Source: Porites lobata (Eukaryota; Cnidaria; Anthozoa; Scleractinia; Poritidae). Taken from it: 64,000 bases of DNA. How positions within the stretch are numbered: position 1 is the first letter of the stretch; each line of letters begins with the position of its first letter. Both the position numbers and the translations under genes were made by a program. Of the stretch, positions 47,410-60,600 are shown in pieces. A model generated the notes under the pieces. It did not search any database, was not told the origin of the DNA, and saw nothing but the letters and a program-made list of their open reading frames with translations. The stretch lies in NCBI GenBank assembly GCA_942486035.1, contig CALNXK010000033.1, positions 2,270,001 through 2,334,000 on the forward strand. The letters are read 5' to 3'.

Positions 47410-48070
47410 AAATCAGGAGGCGTTTTTCTCTGGGGAGGGACGGGTACTCAAGGTAACTTTTATACGGGGAGGCTCTACCTCGAGGTCCAACCTCTTTACC
47501 CTTTCATCAGTGGCGGATATAGGGAAGGGGCTCGGGGAGCCCGGCCCCCCTCCCCCCCTTATTTTTAGACCAAACTGAGGCCCGAAGGGCCGAAACATTT
47601 TTTTATTTAGACCGGGCATCCCCCTTATCGCTGGATGACCGCCCCCCGTTATCAGAATGTCCGTATCCGCCATGTTTATGTAGGGTACCATATTTGACAG
47701 AAAAAGAACCCACTTCGTATACCTTCCATTGACAGATGGTACTCCTTTCACAAACCTACATATTTCAGAAAAAAACTCCCCCTCTTATCTGGTTAGTGGT
47801 ACCACATTTCGGAACTACATAGTACTTAACTTGAAAGAGCAGTTTCTCTGCTATATATATAAATCTGGTGTTGGACCTTTTGCGTTGGGCGGGTTGAACC
47901 AACTCTTTAAATAAAGCTTTTCAGAAAATAGCTCCTTGACTAACAAGTTTAGAACTTAGCTTCCTTTCAACTGCTTTGAATGCACTGTCTTTTAAATATT
48001 AATCATTCACAAAACGGGGAAATTTTGTCGACTTTTTCACAGCCGTAAAATCTTTCAAAAAGAGCCTCGA
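47410..48070. repeat. Dispersed repeat interrupted by a hAT-like MITE (47508-47674)
   Basis: 'tttatacggggaggctctacc' and 'cacagccgtaaaatc' match the family seen at 18720-19290. A CAGTGGCGGATA...TATCCGCCATG element sits inside it, a nested insertion. Confidence 0.55.
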
Positions 48071-48486
48071 GTGTTGAGACTTTAGTGGTTCACTGCCGAG
48101 AGAACGACTACAGACCTTGGGAACTTTACTTGACTTGCAACGGGAAACCAAACAGCCACGGAAGGGGTCGTTCCGCAGAGAAATAACCGCGCAAAGCGGT
48201 TGTATAAATAAGAAGAACTTGAATAAAAAAGGAAATAAAAAGACGAGAAGAAAACAAACACTGCAGATTCAGTTCGTGAGTTCGTTGTATTTGGTAAGTT
48301 TAGATGGCAATAAACATTTATGAGACATCTTCCAGATAAATAACAAGTAAATCAGTTTTTTGTAGAACATTTGTTGCTTTCAATGGCAGTCGCCAAGCAT
48401 CTCGAATAGTTTGCTTAATCAACTCCTTAACCTCTGACAATACGTTTAAGCATACCCTATTACTCCTTTTTACCACATGACTCTTT

Positions 48487-48690
48487 CACCCTTTAAACCA
48501 TAAGATCAAAATTTGGATTCTCATTTGTTGCCCCTATTCATTCCCTACAGAAGTAGTGGGGAGAAGTTGATAAAATATCAATCAAATCTTGTGTGATCAT
48601 GTCCGTAACTCTCATGACCACTCTGTTTTACAAAGCATCGATATTACAGGGAGAAAGTTGATGCTGATCACTCTTGCAGCTTAAAGGGTT
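48487..48690. mobile_element. TAACCCTTTAA-family MITE, old copy
   Basis: ACCCTTTAAACCATAAGATC at the left and GATCACTCTTGCAGCTTAAAGGGTTA at the right follow the family layout. The body is strongly diverged. Confidence 0.55.
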
Positions 48691-49809
48691 AGAGAGGCAG
48701 TGTCCAATCCAACTTGAATATCCAATGGCAGTGTTTATATGGTTGTAGCCAGTGAGCGAGCCTCGCCGCCAGAGCGCCCGGAGAACTTGCTAGCAGGCTA
48801 GTATGATTGAAAATTCCCTAAGAGCGGCCGAGTTTTGCCAAAAGATACGATACTAGTACAAGAAAGCTACAACAAGAAATTGAAATTTCTACATACTGAA
48901 GTGCAGGAAAGAGGCTTGCCCACACGAAATGAAAGATACGCCTATCGCGCTCCGCGTTCCCTGCCCTCCACGTGATCCGCGCGCGCAAGAATCTTCTTTC
49001 TGACGCATGTGAAAAGCTTACAAAATAGCGCCGTCCTGAAGTAAGGTTTTTCTGCGAAAATATCTTTTAAAAAAGGCAACTAGGCAAAAAGGACACACTA
49101 AACAACCATTAAAAAATACAACCTCGTCTTCTAGCGCAAAGACAAGTTTTAAAACACCTAAGCATTTTTACAAGAAACAGAAGTGCTCTGGTTACTTTGA
49201 ACGTGATGAAGACTGTAAGAACGAACGACGTTGAAAGAATATAAGTTATTGAACTAACAAAGGTGTACATCATGTATATATCACAGAATATGAACACAAA
49301 CCGATTAATCATGAAGGACTGTCTACATTCACTCGACGAGTTCAAAACGCAATAAATAATAGCATTGAAGAGCAAAGCCAACCTTTGGTGTTGCTAAAGA
49401 AAGTAGAGACTTTAAGATCCAATGACGCGACGGTGACAAGAACGTCGCTTAACAGGTGAATTTGCGTTCTTTCAGTCTTTATAGTGATTATTCCTATCCA
49501 CTTACTTTGTCAATTGTAGGCGAACCCTCCTGAAGCTGAATTTCAAGGGACCATATTCAAGCTCGGAAAGAGAAATAAAATTTCGTCGTTGCTTGTTTAC
49601 GTCCTCCATAAAACGCGAAATTAGGCATTTTCACGTCGTAGTCGTGCAAAAACGGGAAAGAAATGTACAAAAAAAGTGCGATGCACGTGCGACGTTGTTT
49701 TTTTGCTAATTAAACCTATTGTTTTTTTTTTTACCTTCTCGTTGTCGTCCGCGTCGTTGAATCTTAAAGTCCCTAACATCTTAGGCAGAACGCAGTCACC
49801 ATTGGCGGA

Positions 49810-50060
49810 ATCGACACTGAGAGTGGATTTCCACTGTCAAGTTATTTTCAGGTGCGTCCGCACATAAATTTTACGAGCGTGATTGGTAAAATAGAGGTAA
49901 TGTATGGATGGTCACGCGTAAACGTAAAAGTTGAACCTCGCTCAACTTTAAAGTTTACGAGCAGCCTTTCATACATTGCCTCTATTATGATTTTTGAACG
50001 CGTAAAATTTTCGTGTTTACGCACGCGAAAATTACGCGACAGTGGAAATTTTCCCTATGG
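49810..50060. mobile_element. MITE-like inverted repeat with GTGGAAATTTTC/GAGTGGATTTCCAC arms
   Basis: ATAGAGGTAATGTATGGA is mirrored by TCATACATTGCCTCTAT, and GGTCACGCGTAAAC-type motifs recur inverted (GTTTACGCACGCG). The outer arms carry CACTGTC / GACAGTGG. Confidence 0.6.
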
Positions 50061-50399
50061 TTAGCTAAAATTCTAAACACGAAGACTTCCGTTGCGAGAC
50101 AGTCCACTAAAGTAAAGATAAATTATATACACAAATTCCTATTAGATTTTGAAGTCAAATACAAATGTCCTCGTACAAGAAAAAGTGCTCAAGTGCGTTG
50201 AATTTCCAACCGTCCTTCGTGATGCATAGGTTCAAGCAAGAGCAGATAAAATCCTTGGCTGTACACAAGACCTACAAACTGGGTTCCCAGCATATATATA
50301 TACAAAAACGTGTTAAAACCATAAAACAATTTAAAAGACGTGTATGCTAGTCTGAAAATATATACAAAGTAAATACATTTAACCTATAGATAGTGAGCT

Positions 50400-50635
50400 T
50401 CTCTCCTCCGCAGAGGATCCCGCTGGGTACACCACCCCCCCCCCCCTATCCCTCCGACGAAAAAAAAAAGGAACAATCATAGAAAAAAATAGTAAGCGCG
50501 CGGGGGACGATGGGAAGAGAAAAAAGGCGGGAGCCTCGCTTCCTTTCTTTCCCCTTCCCATCGTCCCCCGCGCGCTCTCTTTTTATCCTCTCCCCAGCCT
50601 CCCTACGACACGGAGGGCTCGACGGAGGAGAGAGC
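50400..50635. mobile_element. GC-rich MITE inserted at the SETD2 stop codon
   Basis: Ends CTCTCCTCCGCAGAGG and CGGAGGAGAGAGCC are inverted. AGTGAGCT flanks both sides (50392-50399 and 50636-50643); the right copy includes the last base of the SETD2 TAG. The centre contains a 22-nt near-perfect hairpin (GCGCGCGGGGGACGATGGGA and its reverse complement). Confidence 0.75.
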
Positions 50636-50642
50636 CAGTGAG

Positions 50643-51668
50643 CTATGTTCTTTTGTACACAGGTCCAAATTTTTTCATATAACTTCGAATATACTCCTTA
50701 GTTTTTATCTTAACGGAGTCGTTGCACTGCAACGTTTCCTCGTCTTTTAAGTGGTGCAGCTCCTTCATTAGAATTCCATGTGTCAACTGAAAAGTAAAGA
50801 AAATAAAACATAAATAAATAACATGCATTTAATGCAGTTTACAAGAGTTAGCAAATAACAGCGTCCTCAGTGCCAGAGGTCAGCGGTCTTTTGGCACGCA
50901 CATGCCCAGTAGCTCGCTACATCGATCATGCCACGAGGTTTGTTTCATCTATTTTCTTCCCCTCCCTCTTCTCCCTGGTGTTCTTTCCCCACTTGTGACG
51001 GGTACGTGTTTATTTCCTTTTGTGTGGGGGCTCATGGCTGGCACAACAAGACAACCCAGCCATGAGGGCGTTTTTCAATCTAGGGCCTGCTACCAAAAGT
51101 GGAAACCCCTGTACACTCCAGGCACCCACCTCCGTTTAGCGATGTAGATTTTAACAAATAAATAAATAAACAAATAAACAAATAAATGAAAAGACTTTAA
51201 ACAAAGTGAAGTACTTTTCCAATGAACTTGACGGGCTACTTGAGGTACGACGTAGAGAAGATGAGTATGGTTGTTATCACCAATTAAACTCGCAGCAGGG
51301 CTGCAAAAACATTTTCTGTTTTGAAAGGACAAGCACGTGTCCGACCTAGGCCACGTGGCTGGTGCTGAATAAATAGTGAAGAAAACATTCAGAGCTCACT
51401 GCAGTACAGAAGACCGCGAGCTTCACATTTCGTACACGCTGTCTGCACAAAGGAATACCGGGCTGGGTCGACTGACCGGGCACATATCTACAGACCATGA
51501 GGCGTAAAAAGCATGGGGGAGGGGGGGATGTGGGTGTCCTGACGATTTATCGAAAAAAAAACGTACCTTCCTAGCTAAATATTTGAAGTCATCTGTAGTC
51601 AATATCCTGCCTAGCTTACAATCCACTTTGAAAAAAGGGTTCAGACAGTTGACAACTACATTGGAAAG
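50643..51668 (-). CDS. SETD2: SETD2 SRI domain exons
   Basis: Two exons give LSNVVVNCLNPFFKVDCKLG, RILTTDDFKYLARK, LTHGILMKELHHLKD, CNDSVKIKTKEYIRSYMKKF and GPVYKRT-TAG. This is the Set2-Rpb1-interaction three-helix domain that binds the Ser2/Ser5-phosphorylated polymerase II tail. Its end is a few residues shorter than the human protein. Confidence 0.95.
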
Positions 51669-54600
51669 CTGCAAAATATAATCAAAAAGTAAACGAAAAA
51701 TATTCCTGTGTCAGCAACTTTACTATTACAAATTACAAAAAGAGCACATCAAATTGATAGTTTTAAATAGTTCACGCCAATCAGAACATAAGAGGAGAAA
51801 GCAATGAACCAATCAGAAACGCGGGAATGCGCGCGCGCGTTAGACACGACTTGGTCTTGCTTTAATTTATGATTGGTTGACAAAGTTGCGTCACGTGATA
51901 TTTTTTGGCCAATGCAAAGCCCACGAATGAAAATTCAAAGCAACTATGAATTAATTCAGATTCTCTACTGAACGCAACTCTAAATCAGAATAATTTAGGC
52001 AGAATCGACGCTAAAACTCAGCCACGTGTTCGTCACATTGAACGATCCACCTGAATTTACTTAAGTATTTTCCTTATCAACGAACGCTTTAAACCCTAAT
52101 ATCCACTTAGAAATTCTCCACACTGATCTCCATACACTTCCTTAAAGAAGCCGTTGAGAGAATTTGATAAAAGATCAAAGCACTTCTCCCTTGGTTTTAA
52201 TTTAACCAATTCTCATAACCTTTTCTATTGATAATGTAAGGATGCTGTTAGGACAAAATTGGTGTTGGTCACTCTTAAGAGTGAAGGGTTGATAATTAAG
52301 TTTTTTCATCACCTACCTTCATTCTAAACATTTCTCTAATCTTGCTCTGTTGCGATGATGGACCAGCCGAGGGATCCTCTCTTCCCAACATGTGTTCCTC
52401 ATCCCTCCTGTGCGCTGTAGTATCCGCTGGGGCAGTGGTGAGAGTCGGACTTTCAGGGGGGGTCCCTGGAGGTGTGGATGGTGTCTTCACAATCTTCGTT
52501 ACCTTTGCTTTCGGCGAAGAAACCTGCACAAGATTCACAAAATGATAACTGGGATCAATTTAGGTTTTTGGGAAACTGTCCACCAACCCCTCCCCTACGC
52601 ACACATTTTGCCTTAAGTGAGAAGTAAGTGATAATGTTGGCTTAGGGGAGGGGTAGGTGGGCAGTTTCTTAGAAACCCAAAATGATATTTTCAGAGAACA
52701 ATTCCTGTCACAAATTCAGTACAGTTGACTGCCGATAGTTCGAAACCCTCGCTAACTCGAACCAAAATTAATTTTCCCTACATTTCCTTCACACATTTAC
52801 TGTAATTTTACCCTCGGTAACGCAAACCTTCGACAACTCAAACCTCCCCCTAACTCGAAGTAATTTTTGTTTCCCTTCAGATCATTTCTTCATAACTCAA
52901 ACCATGTTTCAAGTCGGCAAAAAAAACCCACTCTACTGAAGGCCGAAACATTGACTTTATTTTAAAACAACCATGAATTCTTTGCCTGTACTTTTTTGTC
53001 AGTCCAGTTCAAATTCAGTTTCCATTCATGCATAAACTTTGTTGCTTAATTCCTTGCTAAAAATATCGATGTATATCTCTTGCTGCCCTTGAAGTGAAGT
53101 GTGCATGATACTTGCATTCTCGCCCCATTCCATTTGCTCATTTTCCTATTGCCGGGTATTTGCCTCGAGCTCCCGATAATTCGAACTTTTTTCGATTTCC
53201 CTAGAAGGTTCGAGTTACCGGGAGTCAACTGTAAATACAATTCGCCGTTAAAATGACACAAGTGTTACCTCGTCTATGCTGTTGTATCTCTGAGGCGTTA
53301 TACTTGTGTCCTCTGGTACCGTTATACTGCCTAGCTGATCTTCTTCTGATGAGGGACTGCTTTCCCACCTTGGAAGTTCCCACTGCGTTTTCCTTTAGAA
53401 AAATACAATGAATAAAGATCATTTTTTGTGATGCACGACAGAGGGCGAGGGTTTCAGGGAAGAGCTGGAGTACACCTGACGGTGGAAAGGATGAGAAAAA
53501 GTGAGTAGTGGAGAGCACTTTTCAACTTGCTACTTTTGGTATTAAAACTGCCCCCCCCCCCCACAATAGGTGCATTTAGCAAGTATAACGGGGAGCTTAA
53601 GCATAGACGTGTTTGAGCAACGCACGTCAATCGAAAGTAAGGCCTTTTCCCTTTTAATATGTCCTGACGCTATAAAATTTGTTTTGCTGAGAGTCTTTAC
53701 TCTTATAGAGACGATTTGCCTACAAATTTGGGCCAATCCACTGCCAAGAATGCAGAGAGTCCACTTCCGGTTGGCATGCGCTGCTCAAAGACTCCTTGCT
53801 TACGCTCCCCAATGCGTCTCCCAGGGATACAATCTTAGGGTTTCGTCACGCGTTCCTTCCTCTTTGGAGAGGATTGCGTGACGAGCCAGAGGAAAGTCTG
53901 CTTAGGAGGCTAAATGTAGCGATAAGGATATGTAATGTAGTTCCAACGCTCGAGTCTGTCTGGTGATGAAATCATGAAACCTCTTTGAAATTTGTTTTTC
54001 GGTATTTTGCACAAGACGGAAATTTTACTGAATGTCATTTCCTCACCTTGTTTGCGTATGATAGTAGTAAACTTTTCCTTGTGGGTCGGTCGCTGATTTC
54101 CAGTTTGGAGGCAGATGTATCGGCTTATTCTTCACAGGCGATGGTGTCCACGGTTCTGAAATTTCTCTCGTGTTATACGCATCTATTGAGGAGGTTGAAA
54201 CAGCAACAGCTTGGAGGGAGAAAGACTCCGCCTCTGTAGACTGAGAAGGTTCGTACGAACGTCCTTGAACTTGCGCGGTAACTGGAAAAGTCCCTGGCGG
54301 GCTCGTCTGTTGAACGGGAGGCATGTTTAAGGGCGGGGCCGCTGGAGAATTGAACGAAGGAAACTGGAAAGTAGACTGCACGTTTTGAGGCTGCTGCTGC
54401 TGTTGCATGATGTTAGACTGCAAAAACTGGGAAGGAGGGGTGGGCAAGTTGGCTTGAAAAGGCGGGGGAGGAGGGAGCCTACTATAAGGTGACTGCGGGT
54501 TCGGCGAGAAGAACGGCGGCTGGTTAGGTTGAAGCGACGGGGGAGGAACAGCTTGTTGAGGCATAAGAGGATTCTGCGGCACGTTCTGCATCATTGAAGG

Positions 54601-57600
54601 CTGGCCTTGTTGAGGAAAATTCGGCGGAGGAAATTTGCGGAAAAAATCCATCGGTGGAATATTTGGCGGAGGAACACTAAAATTAGGAACAGGGGGACCC
54701 TGCTGTGAAAAGTTTCCTACAAAATTACCAGGTCCCACATTCTGGGGTCTTGGACCCTGATCAAGTCCTGTAGGTCCACCAATGAAGAACTGGTTGCCTT
54801 GGTAATTCTGAGGGGCACTCATATTGCCCTGAGAAGGAACCCCCCATTGAGCCATGCCTTGTTGTGGGCCACAGTTCATTTGAGAGTTTGAGTTATAATT
54901 TCCATAGTTGTAATCTCCTGAGCTTTGATTATTCCTTTCTTGCTGCTGGAACAAACCCTGGGTTTGATTCCACTTTTTCCTTTTCTTTTTGTTCCCACGG
55001 GGTTTCTGCTGAAACATGCCAGACCCCTGATCCATGTTAAAGTTCATTCGTTGTTGATAACCAAACTTCAAAGTATTGTACATATTCTGAGACTTGACAT
55101 CACGAGATGCCTCAATATTTTCTGACAACAAACGATTTGCAAGTTTATCTTCACTTTTATCAGGAGTTGAGTTACCATCTTTAGCTTCTAAGACATCTTC
55201 AAACTCCAACAAGCTAAAGTCACCAGCTTTTGAAGCAGGACGTTCTATTGGGGAGCCTTTCCGTACGTCCGTTTCTTCGCTACTTGTGGAGAAACCCTGG
55301 GATTCCGGGGGGGTCTGGGTTTCCACGGGGAACAGGGGTTTCGGAGAATTATGAAGACTTTTCATGATCAAGTCTAATCTCCTTGGAGAACTGAAAGTTT
55401 CAACTGGAGTCCTGCCAAAAAAAAAAAACAAAAATGAACATTTCAATGAAGTGTGTAAGAGTATAAAAGCCACAATTGTCAATTTGCCTATGGTAGGAAC
55501 AAAACTCTGCTTCTACAACAAGTCGCATTAAATTCCACTGCTCTGAATACGTGTGTCATGAAGCGAGGACAATATAACCCAGGTTTTTTCAGTGGATAGA
55601 TGGGTACATTTGGCAAGGAACAAGCCCGTAAGTATATCCTGGCTTTACTATTAAATGTAATATTCCAGATTCATTTTGTGTTGAGTGAAAATATTACAAA
55701 TTCTTACCTAGCATGATCGCCATTGGTACTTCCTAGAAAACAAAATCGAATAACGCTTTTTAATATTAAATAAATAAGATTTTATGGTCAGGTAAAAAAA
55801 GCTTGGCATACTCTTCAATGCAGTGCACTGTTTCCTGCAATTTGTTTTTCAAATTTCAATGCATTTTTGCTAGAAGCTTTAAAATTCAAAACAAAAATAA
55901 AATTAAAAACTCACGGATATCACTGCAAAAATTCACAATAAAGGCCTGCTGCTAATAACAGTGAAAGTTCAGCAAGTCTTAGAAAAGAACTGTGATATAG
56001 GGTACCTGCAGGACTGCTTGCTATTGTCAACTCCACAATTCTGTCCTGCTTTGCCTATGGAGAGAACGTTGGACACGATCGATAGATCAGACGGTTAACA
56101 ACAGATATTTGCTTTAGATAAACCTAGCTTAGATAAATCACAGGCTCACTGACTGTCTAAAACTATGTTCTAAGTTAGACTTCATTTAAATAATTGACCA
56201 ATAATCCTTCTGAATAGTTCTTCAATCCTTAATGCTCGACCAGTTTCTCCGCGCGTAAAATATTTTTTAACAAGAGCAGAGGTTATATGGTAACCAAAGA
56301 TTAATATCAACCTATGATTACTGGAGAAAAGGATCAATTATAAACCTTTAACTTACAGGAGTCGCAGATTTCTTTGGTATCCTGTAGACTTCCTGGAAAC
56401 AATTGGAGGAAACAAACATTAATTAAATATTACCATTCCAAACATGGAAGAAATGCTATGGTGTGACCATTAAAATGAAAGCTACTGAGCAGTACTTTAC
56501 TGTGGTACTGTTTATCATGCCGTACAAGGTAGTTCTAACTTTTGAGTCTGGGGATGAAATCCTATGGTGTTACCATTCCAATGAAAGCTACTGAGCAGTA
56601 CTTTCCTGTGGTGCTGTTTATTATGCTGTACAAGGTGGTTCTAACTTTTGAGTCTGTGGATGAAATCCTATGGTGTGACCATTCAAATGAAAGCTACTGA
56701 GCAGTACTTTCCCGTGGTACTGTTTATTATGCTGGACAAGGTGGTACTAACTTTTGGATCTGTGAACTAAGTCCACTCAAACTTTTTTCAAACACAATCA
56801 GTCAACATTTTAGAGTGGGGAACCAAATTTACCACAAGAAAGCAAAGCTAAAACATGAGTACCTTTAGTGAACTCCAAGACTTCAACAATTCATTGGCCA
56901 TAAACCCAACCCCATCTACCGGCAACCGCTCATCTTCTGACTTCGCATCATCCTCTGAAAGGTCATCGGGAGACTTTCCTGAGCTTTCTGAAGCCATTTT
57001 TATTTTTAAAGATCCACTGTCCATAGTCTTCTCAACATTAAAACTGGCAACTTCAGCATCCAGAGAATCGTCATCAGATTGATCCCTATTGGAGCACTGC
57101 CTTTCAAACACAGGGATACCATTCTCTTTCTTGTCCTTCTCATAATCATTTTCTTCAGTTCCTGCTGTACATTCAGAATCTGCTGGGCTGTCGCCATGCG
57201 ACTCCTGTCCGCTGCTGGAGCCTCCTTCAACAGTTGGGCAGTGAGATGATGCCCATTTTCTGACCACTTTTATGACTTTACTATCTTCAAGCTGGTTCTT
57301 GGTAGCAATTGGAAGGTATTTTAAAGTCTCAAGCAACTACAAGCAAACATAAAATCACATTTCAGAATCTTTCCTGAATTGATAACCTACTAGAGTGAAA
57401 AGCTTGATGAACAATCACAATTGTGGTTATCAATGCCATTGCAGAGATTGCATTGAAGAGCTTTGGTTGGCCAAAAACTGATGATAACAAAATATTTAGC
57501 TTCCCAATACCATAGTAGGCAAGGTACAAATAATGGTCTTCACTCATTTCTCAAAAATCACATGCCTTATTAATCAAAGTTCAGTTTCTCAAAGTACCAA

Positions 57601-60600
57601 GCAATTTCCCTGCTTCTGTTACAGGAGCGTATAAACAGTTTTAACCTCTTCAAGTCCCAATATACACATAAAAATTCTCGAAACTTATCTCTATATATTT
57701 CCTTAAAGAATGAGTTGGGAGAATTGGATAAGAGATCAAGGCATTTTCTCTTCGGTCATCATTTTATAACTTCTCATAACCTTATCTCTTGACAATGTAT
57801 GGATATTGTTAGGAGAAAATTGATATTGGTCACTATTGGGACTTGAAGGGTTAAACAATCCCACTCATTTACACTGATAACAACCAGGAGGAACTGGGAA
57901 TTAGTAAATACATTCAAATGTTTACCATCAGAATTGAAGTGACAGATAAATGCTTTCAACGTGGAGAGGTTTGTACAATTCAGTGACTTATGAGCACAAG
58001 TTTAATATGACGCGGACATGATGCAGGGTACAGAGAAAATCATTTTTAAAGCTTGCCGAAGACAGCATTTACTAGCCCAAACATCATTTCAACTACCCCT
58101 CAAAACTTTTTGATGAGCAGAATTGATTTCATAATTCTTCTGTAAAAAACTTCACTGGCCTGTCGGGCAAGTAAAGAACAGAATTCACTAGCCCAATAAC
58201 AAAATCCACTAGCCCCGCGCTATCAGACACGACTTTCTTTGCACGCTGCAATGACAATGATGATAATTAAATTGGAATATTCAAAGCAATTACACCCTGA
58301 TCTTTACCTCTCTCCGCAATTTTGGCTTTTTTTCCCCTCCATCAACCATCCAGCTCCATAACAGAGACAAGCCTTGAAATCTTAGAAAGCCCTTCAAACA
58401 AGATTGGTCAGTGGTGTTCTGCAAAAGAAAAGTTGACGAAAAAAACAATATTTACCTACAAGTACATAGGCACATAAAAAGGCGACCATGCTAAATCGAA
58501 TAATTTTAGAGTTATCTTACTTCCTGGTAGCCAAGCCTTTTCCACAAGGCAGCCTGCCCATATTATAGCCTACAGGGCCTTCTTTAAGGAGTCCATGTGA
58601 ACTAATGTCAATTTTTCTATCAGACTACTTGCCTCCCAAAAAACTTCATAATTCAGCATTTACCTGCAGGATTTTAAGAAGCATTATTCTCTGCTCTGTG
58701 GTCTCTGCTCGTACCATCAGTCGTGACAGTTTTAAGGCGTGGTCACTTTGCACCAATCCCCTGTTATCTCCCAAAAGTTTTTCCACCTCATCTTCAAGCT
58801 GACAACAAATCAAACCAAAAATTAGTTTTAAAAAAATTTCCAAAGTAGATCCTCTGCTATTCCCCATTAGAGATCTTGACTTCGTGTTAAGGGGGTATTG
58901 AGGGAAGGGTGGAGGCGGGTGCTCATCAAGACCCTTAAATAAGGGCTCCTCCCAAAGGTTGGTAGCTATAGCAACATGTTGCTGATACTGTTTCTGGTGT
59001 TGGAGACAGGAAGTTATTATTCTTGATTGCATGACATGAAGTGTTTGTTTATTTTGTTTCCTAAATATCTGTGGGGTACTTTGAAGAACTAATCAACAAG
59101 AGCCTTATGACAAATGCTGGAAATTGCGATAAGATCTAGGGGACATTTTTTGTTTAAGAGATTTTGATTGGCTGTATCTCGTGTTGATAATCCCATGACA
59201 TATAGACTCATACCCAGTCCCCCTTGGTTTGAAACCAAGCAATTTTCAACTAAAAAGCAAGACAACTAAAACAAGCTCCAAATGACATTTTTGGATTTAC
59301 CGTAACGTCATCAAATTCAGCTGTTAGGTTCCTCTTTTTACGAGCTCTCCTTCTTGGAGAGCTAGTTGGTGGAGTAGTGATTCTCTCAACTGTGTTCTTC
59401 AGAGGAGTTTGCTTTTCACCACCAATGAATCCACGACAGTTGTCAGCCTCACAGTGACACACTTGAGCCACTTTTCTGTGCAAATTCACAAAAAGAAGAA
59501 AATAGTGCTTCCATTACCGTCAAACTAATCAAACTGTGAAAATCTGAAATCTTTTGAGCGTTTATTGTGTCATAACCAATCGCACTTAACATCGGAACAT
59601 GTGAACAAGCCCCAAACCTTTTTACCACAGTTGTGTGCAGATTAGTTTTCCCACGCCTGATTGGCTCTTTCCTTGCAACGCAATAACATTCCAGAAATAT
59701 TTCTGGTGTTCCAGTTTTGTGAGTTTCACAGTAAGTCTTTCATGCGCATACTAAGGAAAACATCATGGCGGTGGTATTCATGTCGATTGTACTCTTAATG
59801 CATAAAAGTACCATAAAGATACATCAAATTTCTACATTAAATGTTGGTTTTCAAATAGACATTCCCCACAATTTATTTGCATTATACACGATAAACTTTA
59901 GGAATGAGGAAAATATAGAGTGTACATAGCAGTCAGAACCTAATCAATACAGAGCACATCAATAAACTGCATGATTAAAAAATAAATGCTATAGCGTAAT
60001 CATACCCGTAACGCTGCAATTTGTAATCAAATGTCAGTTCAGTTCCTGCTGGAATGTGTCTCTGGGTAAAAAATCCAATTCTAAGCAAGCCATTCACAGT
60101 CCACTAAAACAAACAGAACTGATGTTACTATGAATATTCTCCTCACTGATCCAACAATAGTAGATTTAATTAAGTAAATGATTTATCTGTGGTGAAAAAG
60201 CACTACTTAGCAGGACTTCTTCCTTTTATTACTGGACAAAGTATGGTAACATTACACCTTAACCCTTTAAGTCACAATATCAACATACAAATTCTCCAAA
60301 CTGATCTCCATACATTTCCTTTAAGAATTTAATAACAGATCAAGGTATTTTCTCTTTGGTGATCATTTGTTAATTCTCATAACCGTATCTCTTGACAATT
60401 ACTGGATATTGTTAGGAGAAAATTGATGTTGGTCACTATCGGGACTTAAAGGGTTAACTGGGTATTCTGTGGATGATCTCCTATGGTGTTACCATTCAAA
60501 GGAAACTTTGATTAGACAAATCTTATGTATGGTTCTAATAATTTCTCTGATTTTACAAAAAATGAGTTTTGATGTGAATTTTTTACTTTGGCTACCAATA

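Larger units (their letters stand above)
46777..50391. other. Intergenic region between TRAK and SETD2
   Basis: Holds repeats at 47309-47369, 47410-48070, 48487-48690 and 49810-50060. A 90-residue hydrophobic minus-strand ORF at 49109-49381 has several possible membrane segments but no other support. No transcript unit can be asserted. Confidence 0.5.

Noticed and set aside
49109..49381. 90-aa hydrophobic minus-strand ORF
   Set aside because: Hydrophobicity follows from AT-rich composition; no family motif, homologue or exon signal.
53046..53261. Short ORF within the pogo-like element as a transposase
   Set aside because: No DDE or CENP-B-type motif, and it crosses the element's terminal repeat.
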